This document shows positions 9,034 through 17,697 of a stretch of 64,000 nt of DNA, in pieces (within the stretch, counting starts at the first letter, position 1; every line of letters begins with the position of its first letter). Origin of the DNA: Bacteroidaceae bacterium (GTDB taxonomy: Bacteria; Bacteroidota; Bacteroidia; Bacteroidales; Bacteroidaceae); NCBI GenBank assembly GCA_017429525.1, contig JAFROT010000030.1, positions 1 to 64,000 of the forward strand, read 5' to 3'. The position numbers and the translations under genes were made by a program. Below the pieces are notes generated by a model. The model saw only the letters and a program-made list of their open reading frames with translations. It was not told the DNA's origin and did not search any database.

Positions 9034-9161
9034 TTTATTTATCGATGTTTGCGAATAATTTTTGGTGAACATGAGGTGAACATAGACCTCTAAATTCGGT
9101 GCAAATTTACTACATTTTCTGCAAACTACAAAATTTATAACTCGTTTATTTACCGATATTT
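9034..9161. repeat. Imperfect direct repeats flanking the integrase promoter
   Basis: TTTATTTATCGATGTTT (9034-9050) and TTTATTTACCGATATTT (9145-9161) differ at two of 17 positions. A second pair, AGGTGAACAT, occurs just downstream of the first copy (9062-9082 region). Repeats between an integrase gene and its attachment site are often arm-type binding sites for the recombinase. Confidence 0.5.
9102..9132 (-). promoter_or_regulatory. Integrase promoter (-33 TTTG, -7 TAnnTTTG)
   Basis: On the minus strand TTTG (complement of 9129-9132) is followed after exactly 19 bp by TAAATTTG (complement of 9102-9109). This is the full Bacteroidetes sigma-ABfr consensus. It would give a leader of roughly 70 nt before the integrase ATG at 9023. 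Confidence 0.7.
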
Positions 9162-9197
9162 AGGATTATTTGTAATTTCATGAAATTACTATGGAAA

Positions 9198-9242
9198 AGA
9201 CTCATAATCTGGAGGTCCTAGGTTCAAGCCCTAGCTGGTCCA
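9198..9242 (+). other. 3' tRNA-Met(CAT) fragment: attR of the element
   Basis: The sequence folds as the 3' half of a tRNA. It has an anticodon loop CTCATAA with CAT anticodon, a 3' stem strand TCTGG, a T arm CTAGG-TTCAAGC-CCTAG, and the acceptor strand CTGGTCC plus discriminator A. The partner strand of the anticodon stem pairs only partly (AAAGA instead of CCAGA), and no D arm or 5' acceptor strand lies upstream. It is therefore the leftover 3' end created when the element inserted. The reconstituted tRNA should lie beyond the left window edge. No CCA is encoded. Confidence 0.8.
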
Positions 9243-9252
9243 CGCCCAATAT

Positions 9253-9284
9253 AAAGCACTTGCAAAATCTTGCAGGTGCTTTTT
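9253..9284 (+). terminator. Terminator of the original tRNA gene
   Basis: AAAGCACTTGCA (9253-9264) pairs with TGCAGGTGCTTT (9271-9282), allowing a G-T pair, and is followed by T residues. It lies 10 bp after the tRNA 3' end. Confidence 0.75.
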
Positions 9285-9326
9285 CTATTGTTAGATGATA
9301 ATAAACGTTAAAAGAAGGATGGTTCC

Positions 9327-9352
9327 TGTAACTTTTTGCCGACTTGATCGTC
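9327..9352 (+). promoter_or_regulatory. ECF-type promoter (TGTAAC-16 bp-CGTC)
   Basis: TGTAAC (9327-9332) and CGTC (9349-9352) are separated by 16 bp, the layout used by many ECF sigma factors (AAC-type -35, CGTC -10). It lies about 85 bp before the small membrane protein gene at 9437. The assignment rests on motif and spacing only. Confidence 0.5.
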
Positions 9353-9436
9353 CTCAAGGTAGAACAGCCCGCAAAAAGGGGGTGAGAAACCGTTAAGAGG
9401 ACTCACTAACGATGCGGGGTGCATAACCTCAAAAGA

Positions 9437-9895
9437 ATGGACTACAAGTACATAGAACAGCTCATCAGTCGGTACCTTGATGCCGAGACTTCGGTGGAGG
9501 AAGAGCAGATTTTGCGCCAATTCTTCGCTCAGGCCGAGGTCCCCGAGCACTTGCGTCCGTGGCAGTCGATGTTTGCCGAGCAGGCGTCGTTGGCAGAGGC
9601 ACATCTGGATGAGCGTTTCGACGAGCGCGTTCTGGCAATGGTGGGCGAGACCCATGTCCGCGCAAAACAAATTACGCTGCGCCGACGCCTCGCTCCGCTG
9701 TTCACCGCTGCTGCTGCTATCGCCCTGGCCATCGTGGTGGGTTCTGCGCTCGAGCAGTCGTTCTACGCTGGCGTTGATGCCGCAACAGAGCAGGCAACCG
9801 TGCAGGATGAGTTGGATCCCAACGAGACGGTTTCCCTGGACATCCGCTCGGCTGAGCTCATTGAACCAGCGGACACGCTGGCACCTAAGAATTGA
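9437..9895 (+). CDS. Small single-pass membrane protein, ECF-associated type
   Basis: The 152-aa protein (from MDYKYIEQLISRYLD) has an acidic helical N-terminus resembling proteins encoded directly after ECF sigma factor genes in Prevotella and Bacteroides. One hydrophobic segment lies at about residues 87-105 (LAPLFTAAAAIALAIVVG), followed by an acidic tail. By position and layout it could be an anti-sigma factor or envelope sensor, but no zinc-binding or FecR motif is visible. The start at 9437 is preferred to an ATG 18 bp upstream because MDYKYIEQL is the conserved-looking beginning. Unusually, no sigma factor gene precedes it. Confidence 0.65.
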   Translation: MDYKYIEQLISRYLDAETSVEEEQILRQFFAQAEVPEHLRPWQSMFAEQASLAEAHLDERFDERVLAMVGETHVRAKQITLRRRLAPLFTAAAAIALAIVVGSALEQSFYAGVDAATEQATVQDELDPNETVSLDIRSAELIEPADTLAPKN

Positions 9896-9957
9896 ATTCA
9901 TTTTTGCTTTTTCTATCTATAAAACAAGTTAGTGCTGATACAATAAAACTTTCTCTC

Positions 9958-9973
9958 GAAGCTGTGAAGCTTC
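9958..9973 (+). terminator. Short hairpin after the membrane protein gene
   Basis: GAAGCT (9958-9963) pairs with AGCTTC (9968-9973), followed by ATTTTT. It is a small but properly placed terminator. Confidence 0.5.
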
Positions 9974-10008
9974 ATTTTTCCTCAGAATAAGGAAACACTA
10001 ACGATGTT

Positions 10009-10044
10009 AGAAGGTGGCCTCTCTCAAGGCCGCCTTCTCTTTTT
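10009..10044 (+). terminator. Strong rho-independent terminator
   Basis: AGAAGGTGGCCT (10009-10020) pairs with AGGCCGCCTTCT (10027-10038), with one G-T pair, and is followed by CTTTTT. Confidence 0.8.
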
Positions 10045-10099
10045 GTCGTTACGGTTCAGCTGGTCGCGAATGGTTTCATGAATAATCGTAAGGGTTTTT

Positions 10100-10220
10100 G
10101 CGAATGGTCGCGAAAGGCTTTGCGAATGGTCGTGGAAGGTTTTGCGAATGGTCGCGAAAGGCTTTGCGAATGGTCGCGAAAGGCTTTGCGAATGGTCGCG
10201 AAAGGCTTTGCGAATGGTCG
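10100..10220. repeat. 22-bp tandem repeat, locus A
   Basis: Five and a half copies of a 22-bp unit start at 10100, 10122, 10144, 10166, 10188 and 10210. The unit begins GCGAATGGTCGCGAAAGG and ends in CTTT. Copies differ by only a few bases and a decayed copy precedes them. The reverse complement, GCCTTTCGCGACCATTCGC, aligns with units at 19901-20010, so the three loci form one dispersed family. Confidence 0.85.
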
Positions 10221-10334
10221 TATGAAACTCTTTCGCGGGGAGGGGGGTGTGGCTCGTAATGGCCGTTTCCGTATGATGATTCAAGAATGAAAACAAATGA
10301 AACGTGAGTGAAAGCCTCTTGATGTGTTTTTGGG

Positions 10335-10342
10335 TACTTTTG
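10335..10342 (+). promoter_or_regulatory. -7 promoter box for the GH43 gene
   Basis: TACTTTTG matches TAnnTTTG. Transcription would start about 65 nt before the ATG at 10413. Confidence 0.5.
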
Positions 10343-10412
10343 CAGCCACAGTGGACAATGGACAGTGGACAATGACGGAAAACATTAATTTAGAATTCTT
10401 CCAATGCATAGT

Positions 10413-11936
10413 ATGAAACACATTCTCCTCTCTGTGCTACTAGCCACGATTCTGTGTGCTGGAGCTAAGGGTCAGACGGTAGTCGATGCCACTACCGACC
10501 CGACTGCCAATCCCATGATTTGGGCAGACTATCCTGACCCCGACATCATCCGCGTGGGCGACTATTATTATCTCGTGACGACGACCATGCACCTCATGCC
10601 AGGCGCTCCCATCATGCGCAGTCGTGACCTCGTGCACTGGCAGACCATCAGCTACGTCTTCGACAGCCTGCACGACACACCGGCATACGACCTCGACGGC
10701 GGAACGAAATATGGCCAGGGGCAGTGGGCAACGTCGCTGCGCTACCACCGCGGACGCTTCTATGCGCTATTCGTGACCAATGGTGTGCCCGGCACATGGA
10801 TCTATTCGACCGATGATCCCGAGAAGGGCTGGCAACTGCACGCCCATCTGAAAGGCTTCTATCACGATGCCTCGCTCTTTTTCGATGATGACGACCGCGT
10901 TTACGTGTTCAGCGGCTCGGGAAGCGTAGACATCACAGAACTGACGGCAGATGTCAAGGCTGAAAAGACCGATGGCTTTCGTCGCCATCTGGAGGTTCGC
11001 GATGCCGAGGAGAACGGCTTGCTGGAAGGTAGCCGCGTCATCAAGCACGACGGCTACTACTACTTGCTGATGATCTCCTGGCCACGCACGGGCCGCCAGC
11101 AGTTGGCTTATCGCAGCCGCAGCCTCGATGGCGTCTGGGAGAAGCGTGTCATCCTGAAGAGCGCTTTCGGTGGTTTCCCCTACGTTGGGCAAGGCACCAT
11201 CGTCGACGGCGCCGACGGACAGTGGCACGGCGTCATTTTCCAGGATCGTGGCGGCGTGGGACGCATCCTCACGCTGAGTCCCGTGCGTTGGGTGGATGGC
11301 TGGCCGCTAATTGGCGATGCAGCAGGACATGTGACGCCCTGCGACGAGGTTGCCGTGGTGACGAAAGATCGCCAATGGAATCATAACCCCGACTCGACAG
11401 CCTTCACCTTCGATGCTCGCAAGCAGGAACTGGAGTTGCGGACGAATCATCTGGCAGAGCACCTCCCGATGGCTCGCAACACGCTGACGTGGAGAATGTT
11501 TGGTCCTGAAAGTGCGGACACTGTCTGCCTCGACATCCGCAAGATGCGTGATGGCGACTGCGCAGGGTTCGCTGCCTTCAATGGCGACTCGGGCGTACTG
11601 ACGATACGCCGGGAGGGGCGCAAGACTTTCCTCACGATGACAGAGGAGAGCATGGAGATGAACGGCCGCAAGCAAGTGACGGCCAATCGTGTCGACGAGA
11701 AGGCACGGCTGGACATCACAGGGCGGCGACGCATCTGGCTCAGCATCCATGGTGACTTCCGCCCAGGCCGCGACATCGCCACCTTCCAGTACAGCCTTGA
11801 TGGACGGACGTGGCAGCCGATAGGCACCGAGTTCAAGATGCGGTTTGACTATCGGCGAGTGTTCATGGGCACGCGCTTTGCCGTCTTTAATTATGCTACC
11901 AAGGCCAAGGGCGGCAAGGTAAGAGTGAAAATGTAG
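10413..11936 (+). CDS. Secreted GH43 family glycosidase (beta-xylosidase/arabinofuranosidase type)
   Basis: The 507-aa protein has a signal peptide (MKHILLSVLLATILCAGAKG). A five-bladed GH43 catalytic domain follows, with the base aspartate in ADYPDPDIIRVGDYYYL, the pKa-modulating aspartate in FYHDASLFFDDD and the acid glutamate in LLEGSRVIKHDGYYYLL. The stretch TTTMHLMPGAPIMRSRDL is characteristic of the GH43_12-like branch. From about residue 330 a beta-sandwich (ConA-like) C-terminal domain follows. The likely role is removal of xylosyl or arabinosyl groups from xylan oligosaccharides outside the cell or in the periplasm. It is the first gene of a four-gene hydrolase cluster and lies 20 bp before the GH95 gene. 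The ATG at 10404 is a less likely start. Confidence 0.85.
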   Translation: MKHILLSVLLATILCAGAKGQTVVDATTDPTANPMIWADYPDPDIIRVGDYYYLVTTTMHLMPGAPIMRSRDLVHWQTISYVFDSLHDTPAYDLDGGTKYGQGQWATSLRYHRGRFYALFVTNGVPGTWIYSTDDPEKGWQLHAHLKGFYHDASLFFDDDDRVYVFSGSGSVDITELTADVKAEKTDGFRRHLEVRDAEENGLLEGSRVIKHDGYYYLLMISWPRTGRQQLAYRSRSLDGVWEKRVILKSAFGGFPYVGQGTIVDGADGQWHGVIFQDRGGVGRILTLSPVRWVDGWPLIGDAAGHVTPCDEVAVVTKDRQWNHNPDSTAFTFDARKQELELRTNHLAEHLPMARNTLTWRMFGPESADTVCLDIRKMRDGDCAGFAAFNGDSGVLTIRREGRKTFLTMTEESMEMNGRKQVTANRVDEKARLDITGRRRIWLSIHGDFRPGRDIATFQYSLDGRTWQPIGTEFKMRFDYRRVFMGTRFAVFNYATKAKGGKVRVKM

Positions 11937-11956
11937 AACCTACATATAGATGGACG

Positions 11957-14398
11957 ATGAAGAAAAGTAGAATGATAGGCATGATATGCCTCGTGGCCTT
12001 GTGCCAGGTTGTAGCAGTGCCTGCCATGGCAGGAAGTGACAGCGGACAGCAGAAGTATGCCAGCGACAGCGAACGCTTGTGGTACGACGCTCCCGCACGC
12101 GTGTGGCATGAAGCGTTGCCCTTAGGCAACAGCCGACTGGGCGCTATGGTCTATGGCGGCACGGATGTCGCAGAGATTCAGCTGAATGAAGAGACTTTCT
12201 TCAGCGGCGGACCGCATAACAACAACAGCAAGACTTCACTCGGACACCTTGACGAGGTGCGCCGTCTGATCTTCGAGGGAAAGGACCGCGAGGCGGCCTC
12301 CATCATTGACCGGGAGTTTATTCCTGGTCCTCACGGCATGAAATACCTCACGCTGGGTTCACTCATGATGAGGTTCGGCCACCGCACACCGACTGCCTAT
12401 GCGCGTAGCTTGGACCTGCATCAAGCCGTCGCTACGACCGCCTACAACCAGGATGGTGTGCAGTACACACGGACAGCCTTCACGTCGTTGGCCGACAGTG
12501 TGCTCGTTGTCCACGTCAAAGCCAGCCGTCGGGGAAGCCTCGCCTTCTCGTTGCGCCACGCGTGCCCGTTGCTCCCCACCAGCAGTTTCGCCTCCATCGA
12601 CGAGCGCGGACGTGGCGTCCTTGCAACTCGCATAGAAGGTGTTGAGCACGAAGGCATTCCTGCTGCGCTGACTGCCCAGTGCCGCATCGTCGTACAGACC
12701 GATGGACACGTGAAAGCCGCTGCCGACTCGCTCACTATTGACGGCGCTACCGAGGCCACGCTCTACCTGGCGGCGGCCACCAATTTTGTCAACTATCACG
12801 ACGTCAGCGGCGATGCCGATGCACGCAACCGTCGTCTGCTCAAAGCTGCAACGAAGCGCCATTTCAGCAGCCTTATGAAGCGTCATCTGAAATGCTATCA
12901 GCGGCAGTACAGTCGCGTAAGCCTGCAGCTGGGCGAGCCCACAACGTTGACGCCGCCCACCACCTCCGACCGCCTCGCCCGTTTCTACGACGACGGCAGT
13001 CGGGACCTGGGCCTCGTGGCGCTGATGTTCAATTTCGGGCGCTACCTGCTCATCAGTTCGTCGCAACCCGGTGGCCAGCCTGCTAACCTGCAAGGCATCT
13101 GGAACGACAAGACCAACGAACTCTGGGATGCCAAGTATACCATCAATATCAACACCGAGATGAACTACTGGCCCGCTGAAGTCTGTGGCCTCGCAGAGAC
13201 AGCCGAGCCGCTGTTCGACATGATTCGCGACCTGAGCGTGACGGGTGCCGAGACAGCGCGCACCATGTACGGCTGTCGCGGCTGGGTGGCCCACCACAAC
13301 ACCGACCTCTGGCGCATCGCCGGTCCTGTGGACGGTGCCTTCTGGGGGATGTTCCCCAATGGCGGTGCCTGGCTCGCAACGCACTTGTGGGAACACTACC
13401 TCTACACGCTCGACACCGCTTTCCTGCGTCGCTATGAGCCCGTGCTGCGAGGCGCGGCCCAGTTCTACCTCGATTATATGGTAGAACGTGACGGCGAGCT
13501 GCTGGTCGTTCCCAGCGTTTCGCCGGAGCATGGTGGTCGTGGCCGTCAGACGCCTATCTGCGCCGCCTGCACGATGGACAACCAAATCGTCCACGACGCC
13601 CTCACGCAAGCGCTGTGTGCGGCCGAGGTGTTGGACCTTGACGCCGCCTGGCAGCAGCAGTTGCGTGCTGCCATTGCTAAGCTGCCGCCTATGCGCGTGG
13701 GGCAGTACGGACAGTTGCAGGAATGGCGCGAGGACCTCGACGACCCGCACGACCAGCATCGCCACCTCTCACACCTCTACGGTCTCTACCCATCGGCGCA
13801 GATCTCACCCTTCACGACGCCCGACCTGTGGCAAGCCGCCCGCGTGACGCTGGAGCAGCGTGGCGACCAGGCCACGGGCTGGAGTCTCGGTTGGAAGACC
13901 TGCTTCTGGGCACGCATGTTCGACGGCAACCACGCCTACAAGATTATCTCTAACATGCTGCGCCTGCTGCCCGACGACCGCCACGTGCGCGACTACCCCG
14001 ACGGCCGCACCTATCCCAACCTCTTCGACGCCCATCCTCCCTTCCAGATTGACGGCAACTTCGGCGTCACGGCAGGTATCGCCGAGATGCTCTTGCAGAG
14101 CCACGACGGAGCCGTCCACCTCTTGCCCGCCCTGCCCGATGCCTGGCAGCAGGGCAGTGTCCGTGGCCTGCATGCCCGTGGGGGCTATGTCGTCGACATC
14201 ACATGGCAGCATGGTCGCCTCGTCTCGGCCACAATCACGCCCACGCACACGGGCATCCTGCGTCTGCGCACCAGCGTACTTTTGGACAACGTCACGCTCG
14301 CCAAGCACTACAACGAGATGGGCATCAGCGAATATGAGCTGCCTGTGCGTGCAGGCAAGCCTGTCACTCTGCGGGCTCAGGTTCTTTTTAATCCTTGA
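11957..14398 (+). CDS. Secreted GH95 glycosidase (alpha-L-fucosidase or alpha-L-galactosidase)
   Basis: The 813-aa protein has a signal peptide (MKKSRMIGMICLVALCQVV..AMAG). The N-terminal GH95 domain starts with WHEALPLGNSRLGAMVYGG and NEETFFSGG. The (alpha/alpha)6 catalytic domain shows the paired asparagines N397/N399 in ININTEMNYWPAE, the likely acid E589 in QEWREDLDDPH..HRHLSHLYGLYP, and D699 in FQIDGNFG, matching the residues known for BbAfcA. GH95 enzymes remove alpha-1,2-linked L-fucose; in xylan loci some remove the closely similar L-galactose. With GH98 and GH43 beside it, the second activity is plausible here. It lies 20 bp after GH43 and is probably cotranscribed. Confidence 0.92.
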   Translation: MKKSRMIGMICLVALCQVVAVPAMAGSDSGQQKYASDSERLWYDAPARVWHEALPLGNSRLGAMVYGGTDVAEIQLNEETFFSGGPHNNNSKTSLGHLDEVRRLIFEGKDREAASIIDREFIPGPHGMKYLTLGSLMMRFGHRTPTAYARSLDLHQAVATTAYNQDGVQYTRTAFTSLADSVLVVHVKASRRGSLAFSLRHACPLLPTSSFASIDERGRGVLATRIEGVEHEGIPAALTAQCRIVVQTDGHVKAAADSLTIDGATEATLYLAAATNFVNYHDVSGDADARNRRLLKAATKRHFSSLMKRHLKCYQRQYSRVSLQLGEPTTLTPPTTSDRLARFYDDGSRDLGLVALMFNFGRYLLISSSQPGGQPANLQGIWNDKTNELWDAKYTININTEMNYWPAEVCGLAETAEPLFDMIRDLSVTGAETARTMYGCRGWVAHHNTDLWRIAGPVDGAFWGMFPNGGAWLATHLWEHYLYTLDTAFLRRYEPVLRGAAQFYLDYMVERDGELLVVPSVSPEHGGRGRQTPICAACTMDNQIVHDALTQALCAAEVLDLDAAWQQQLRAAIAKLPPMRVGQYGQLQEWREDLDDPHDQHRHLSHLYGLYPSAQISPFTTPDLWQAARVTLEQRGDQATGWSLGWKTCFWARMFDGNHAYKIISNMLRLLPDDRHVRDYPDGRTYPNLFDAHPPFQIDGNFGVTAGIAEMLLQSHDGAVHLLPALPDAWQQGSVRGLHARGGYVVDITWQHGRLVSATITPTHTGILRLRTSVLLDNVTLAKHYNEMGISEYELPVRAGKPVTLRAQVLFNP

Positions 14399-14492
14399 AA
14401 CTTTCGCGAGCAGTCTCGTAGGCACCATTTGCTTGGGAACTCCTGAGTGGTCAGGCATTCAGATTCTCTTCAAATCATTTTTCCTTCACGAC

Positions 14493-17400
14493 ATGAAAGT
14501 ATTCCGCAAAATTCTCTTCGTCACCCTGTTATGCTTCGCAGCCTTCGGTCATAGCCAGGCGCAGCAACGTCGCCCCATTGATTCGCGTCATCCAGCTTGG
14601 CTTGTCCATGTCGACGTATGGAACAAAGCCGACCCGCAGAAGATCATCGATCTCATACCGGCCGACGTCCGGCCCTACGTCATCATGAACCTGTCGCTCT
14701 CTTGCCAGTACGACAAGGAGAAGAACGTCTACAAGATGCCGCAGAACGCCATCCGCACCTACAAATCGTGGGCGACCATCTGCCAGCAGAATGGTCTCTG
14801 GTTCACCTGCCAACCCGCCAGCGGCGGACACACCCACATCCAAGATGACGACCTCGAGACCTTCGAGTATTTCTACCGTCGCTATCCCAACTTCCTCGGG
14901 TGGAACTACGCCGAGCAGTTCTGGGGCTTCGACGAGGCTGGTGACCTCAGTTCCAGTAGTCAGGTGAATCGAATCGCACTCTTTGCCAAATTGGTACGCA
15001 TGGCTCATCAGTACGGCGGCTTCCTGACCGTGTCGTTCTGCGGAAACATATGGAGTCATCTGCTCAATCCGTTGGGTATGATGAAGCGCAACGCCGACCT
15101 GTTGCAGGCGTGCCAGGAATACCCCGAGGCCATGCTCTGGCTCTACAAATACACGACTTCATCGTGTTTCTACAACAACGAGAGTGTCACCTACGGCCCG
15201 TTCATCGCAGGCTTGGCCAAGAACTATGGTGTTCGCTATGACAACTGCGGTTGGAATGGAGCCCTCAGCAGCATTCTGGGCGAAGACCACAAAAGCAAAT
15301 ATCCCATCGCTGCCGGTATCGGTACGGTCATGGAGCAGACGTGTGTCAATGGCGGTGCCGTTTGGGATGGTCCCGAACTCATCTGGACCGAGGACTTCCA
15401 GAACCTGCAGAACACGACCGTCTCGGGCTACACGCGCCGCAACTGGGGCGTCTTCCCCGGGTTCAAGAGCGCATGGCTGGATATGTTCCAGAAGATTATA
15501 GATGGCACCATGTACATTCCCACGCGCGAACAAGTGCTGGACAAGACCAAACTCGTCATCATCAACAACGTCACCACTGGTAATGACGAGAATATGTATG
15601 CCGCTTGGGGCAATCTCTACGATGGCCTGTACAAGCAGACCGACCCCTTCAACCGAGGCAATGGGCAGTGGATGGACAACTTCTGCTATTTCAAGAGCAC
15701 CGGTCGCTATGGTGCAATAGCCATCGTGAACGGCCTCTATGACGACTTGGCCAAGAGCATCCCCGTTAAGGTCAATAAGACGGCCTACTCCTCGCGTTGG
15801 TCCACGCAGAAGAAGAAAGTCGACGAGTTCAACAGCCTGTATGAGGAAGTCAGCACAGGCGACCTCTACGTCAATCGCTTCCACAATCAGCTCGTCACCT
15901 ATACGCCTTATACCTATCTCAATACGCGCAAGACCGCATCAGCCCGCATCCCGCTGCTCTACAATAGCTGCGACTCGCTGCTGCTGACCTACGGCAAACT
16001 CTCGTCAGGCATCGTCCATGAACTGGCCGACCGCATAGATCTCTATCTGAACAATTTCCGCACCGACACGACGTCCATGCAGACAGATGTAATCAGCGTG
16101 AAAGGCGCCAGTGCTCAGCCTGCCTATAGCATGAAGAAGCGTGCTGCTGCCACTGCGGGTGTCACTGAATCATGGGATGCTGAGACGGGGCTCTACACCC
16201 TGAGCGTTCGTCACAACGGACCTGTGGACATCTCCATCCACTGCACAGGCAGCACCACCGACCTCCGCACTGACACGGTCAGCACGACGACGCTGGAGTT
16301 GCCTCGGCAGCCTGCTGAGTACCACGGCCCCATCATCATAGAAGCCGAGGATATGGACTACAAGAGCATCAAGAGCTGCGTTGTCGACCCCTACAATGCC
16401 TATCCCAGCGTGCGCGGTCATGCGGGCAATGGTTTCATGGATATGGGCACGAGCACATCTGCCGCACTCCGCCATGTCCTTACGCTCGCGCACGCAGGTA
16501 CCTATAAATTACTTGTGCGCTATACGGCTCCTACACGTGCTGGAAGAATCTCAGTCAGCGTGAACGGCACGCGCAGTACACTCACGTTGGAGAAAACAGC
16601 GACCAACGAGTGGCGCAAAGCTGCTGTCGATGCTCAGTTGAAGGAAGGCGACAACAATCTAATCCTTACCAATATGGGCGGTGCCCCCATCTACATCGAT
16701 CAAGTCATCTATCAACCAGCCGACACGGAGGAAGAGCGCTTCCTCGTCACCCTTCGCGAAGCAGAGCACGGAAGCGTCCTTTCAGCTGTCGATGAGGCTG
16801 CCGAAGGCGAGACCGTCACGCTGACCGTCCTGCCCGAGGAGGGCTACGCGCTAACAGCTTGGAACGTTATCCACGGAGGTGTCACGGTGGCCAAGGACGG
16901 CACTTTCACTATGCCCGATGACAACGTGACGCTGCAGCCCGTGTTCTCAGACACAACCGTCGTCTATGCTCTCGATTTCACAGATGTCCTCAATGGCACC
17001 ATTCCTGCGGGATGGCGGTGTGTTCAGGAGTCGAACACTGTCCACGAGTATCCTAACAACTTCACTCAGGGCGCTCGCACGTTCACCGGCTTCAGCGGTT
17101 ATCAAGGTAAGGCCCTGTACTGGCGCGAGGTCAGTTGCGAATATGGTCGTCAGGCCTCCTATCCGCTGCATTTGACAGCTGGCAAATATCGTCTGACCTT
17201 CGCGATGGCTGCTTGGAAGCAGGCTCCTCGCTATTGTGTCAAGATGTTAGATGGCAACGGCAAGACCATTGCCCAGGTGCGCACGGCTACGGCTATTCCA
17301 AATGCCAATGGCAATACGTCGGTCACGGTCGCTTCGACCAAGGAACAGACGTTGGAGTTTGAAATCACTGATGCGGACAACTATGTCATCTCGTTCCAGA

Positions 17401-17615
17401 ATCTTGATGCCGTCAGCGGCTACGATGAGTTCTTGCTGCTTAAGTGCCAGCTCAATAGCGTCCCCGACTTGACGGGTATCATGGCTACACGCGACGATGC
17501 CAACGTCCGACCTGCCATCTTCAACCTCCAAGGCGTTGAGTTGCCGACACTGCGCAAAGGCGTGAATATCGTGCGACTGGCCGATGGCACCACGCGCAAG
17601 ATAATCGTCCGGTAG
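14493..17615 (+). CDS. Secreted GH98 endo-glycanase with CBM35-like domain
   Basis: The 1040-aa protein starts at ATG 14493 (MKVFRKILFVTLLCFAAFGH signal peptide). The frame is also open far upstream, but that part is a shadow of the GH95 gene. The GH98 catalytic region (about 25-600) includes WLVHVDVWNKADPQKIIDLI, NYAEQFWGFDEAGD and GPELIWTEDF. A CBM6/35-like domain follows (IIIEAEDMDYKSI, near 610-745), then a bacterial repeat domain (HGSVLSAVDEAAEGETVTLT), a beta-sandwich and a Prevotella-type C-terminal tail (FNLQGVELPTLRKGVNIVRL). GH98 members cut either blood-group glycans or complex xylan; the GH43/GH95 neighbours favour xylan, as in the Bacteroides ovatus large xylan locus. Confidence 0.88.
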   Translation: MKVFRKILFVTLLCFAAFGHSQAQQRRPIDSRHPAWLVHVDVWNKADPQKIIDLIPADVRPYVIMNLSLSCQYDKEKNVYKMPQNAIRTYKSWATICQQNGLWFTCQPASGGHTHIQDDDLETFEYFYRRYPNFLGWNYAEQFWGFDEAGDLSSSSQVNRIALFAKLVRMAHQYGGFLTVSFCGNIWSHLLNPLGMMKRNADLLQACQEYPEAMLWLYKYTTSSCFYNNESVTYGPFIAGLAKNYGVRYDNCGWNGALSSILGEDHKSKYPIAAGIGTVMEQTCVNGGAVWDGPELIWTEDFQNLQNTTVSGYTRRNWGVFPGFKSAWLDMFQKIIDGTMYIPTREQVLDKTKLVIINNVTTGNDENMYAAWGNLYDGLYKQTDPFNRGNGQWMDNFCYFKSTGRYGAIAIVNGLYDDLAKSIPVKVNKTAYSSRWSTQKKKVDEFNSLYEEVSTGDLYVNRFHNQLVTYTPYTYLNTRKTASARIPLLYNSCDSLLLTYGKLSSGIVHELADRIDLYLNNFRTDTTSMQTDVISVKGASAQPAYSMKKRAAATAGVTESWDAETGLYTLSVRHNGPVDISIHCTGSTTDLRTDTVSTTTLELPRQPAEYHGPIIIEAEDMDYKSIKSCVVDPYNAYPSVRGHAGNGFMDMGTSTSAALRHVLTLAHAGTYKLLVRYTAPTRAGRISVSVNGTRSTLTLEKTATNEWRKAAVDAQLKEGDNNLILTNMGGAPIYIDQVIYQPADTEEERFLVTLREAEHGSVLSAVDEAAEGETVTLTVLPEEGYALTAWNVIHGGVTVAKDGTFTMPDDNVTLQPVFSDTTVVYALDFTDVLNGTIPAGWRCVQESNTVHEYPNNFTQGARTFTGFSGYQGKALYWREVSCEYGRQASYPLHLTAGKYRLTFAMAAWKQAPRYCVKMLDGNGKTIAQVRTATAIPNANGNTSVTVASTKEQTLEFEITDADNYVISFQNLDAVSGYDEFLLLKCQLNSVPDLTGIMATRDDANVRPAIFNLQGVELPTLRKGVNIVRLADGTTRKIIVR

Positions 17616-17697
17616 AATGTCCCTAATGTGCTTTGGCCTTTATGCCAGCACAGCTCACGAATGATGAATTAAATCCATAAAAAAAATAACCTGAAAA

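Larger units (their letters stand above)
9896..10412. other. 517-bp intergenic region
   Basis: No gene is supported. In order it holds the short terminator at 9958, a strong terminator at 10009, a 22-bp tandem repeat at 10100-10220, the TACTTTTG promoter box at 10335 and a GGACAATGG-type repeat (10348-10374) in the leader of the next gene. Confidence 0.7.

Noticed and set aside
9322..9400. A 25-codon frame (MVPVTFCRLDRPQG) under the ECF promoter
   Set aside because: It covers the promoter motif itself, so it cannot be fully transcribed from it.
9404..10005. The 11-mer CACTAACGATG occurs at both 9404 and 9995
   Set aside because: Too short, with no matching flanks; it does not support an excised or inserted element.
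10100..10220. Possible CRISPR array
   Set aside because: Units are directly adjacent with no spacers, and no cas genes are present.
12359..13765. A 468-codon antisense frame over GH95
   Set aside because: Shadow frame with no domain signal.
13860..14492. Upstream extension of the GH98 frame into the GH95 gene
   Set aside because: The extension is T/S/P/R-rich and overlaps real coding sequence; a signal peptide begins at 14493.
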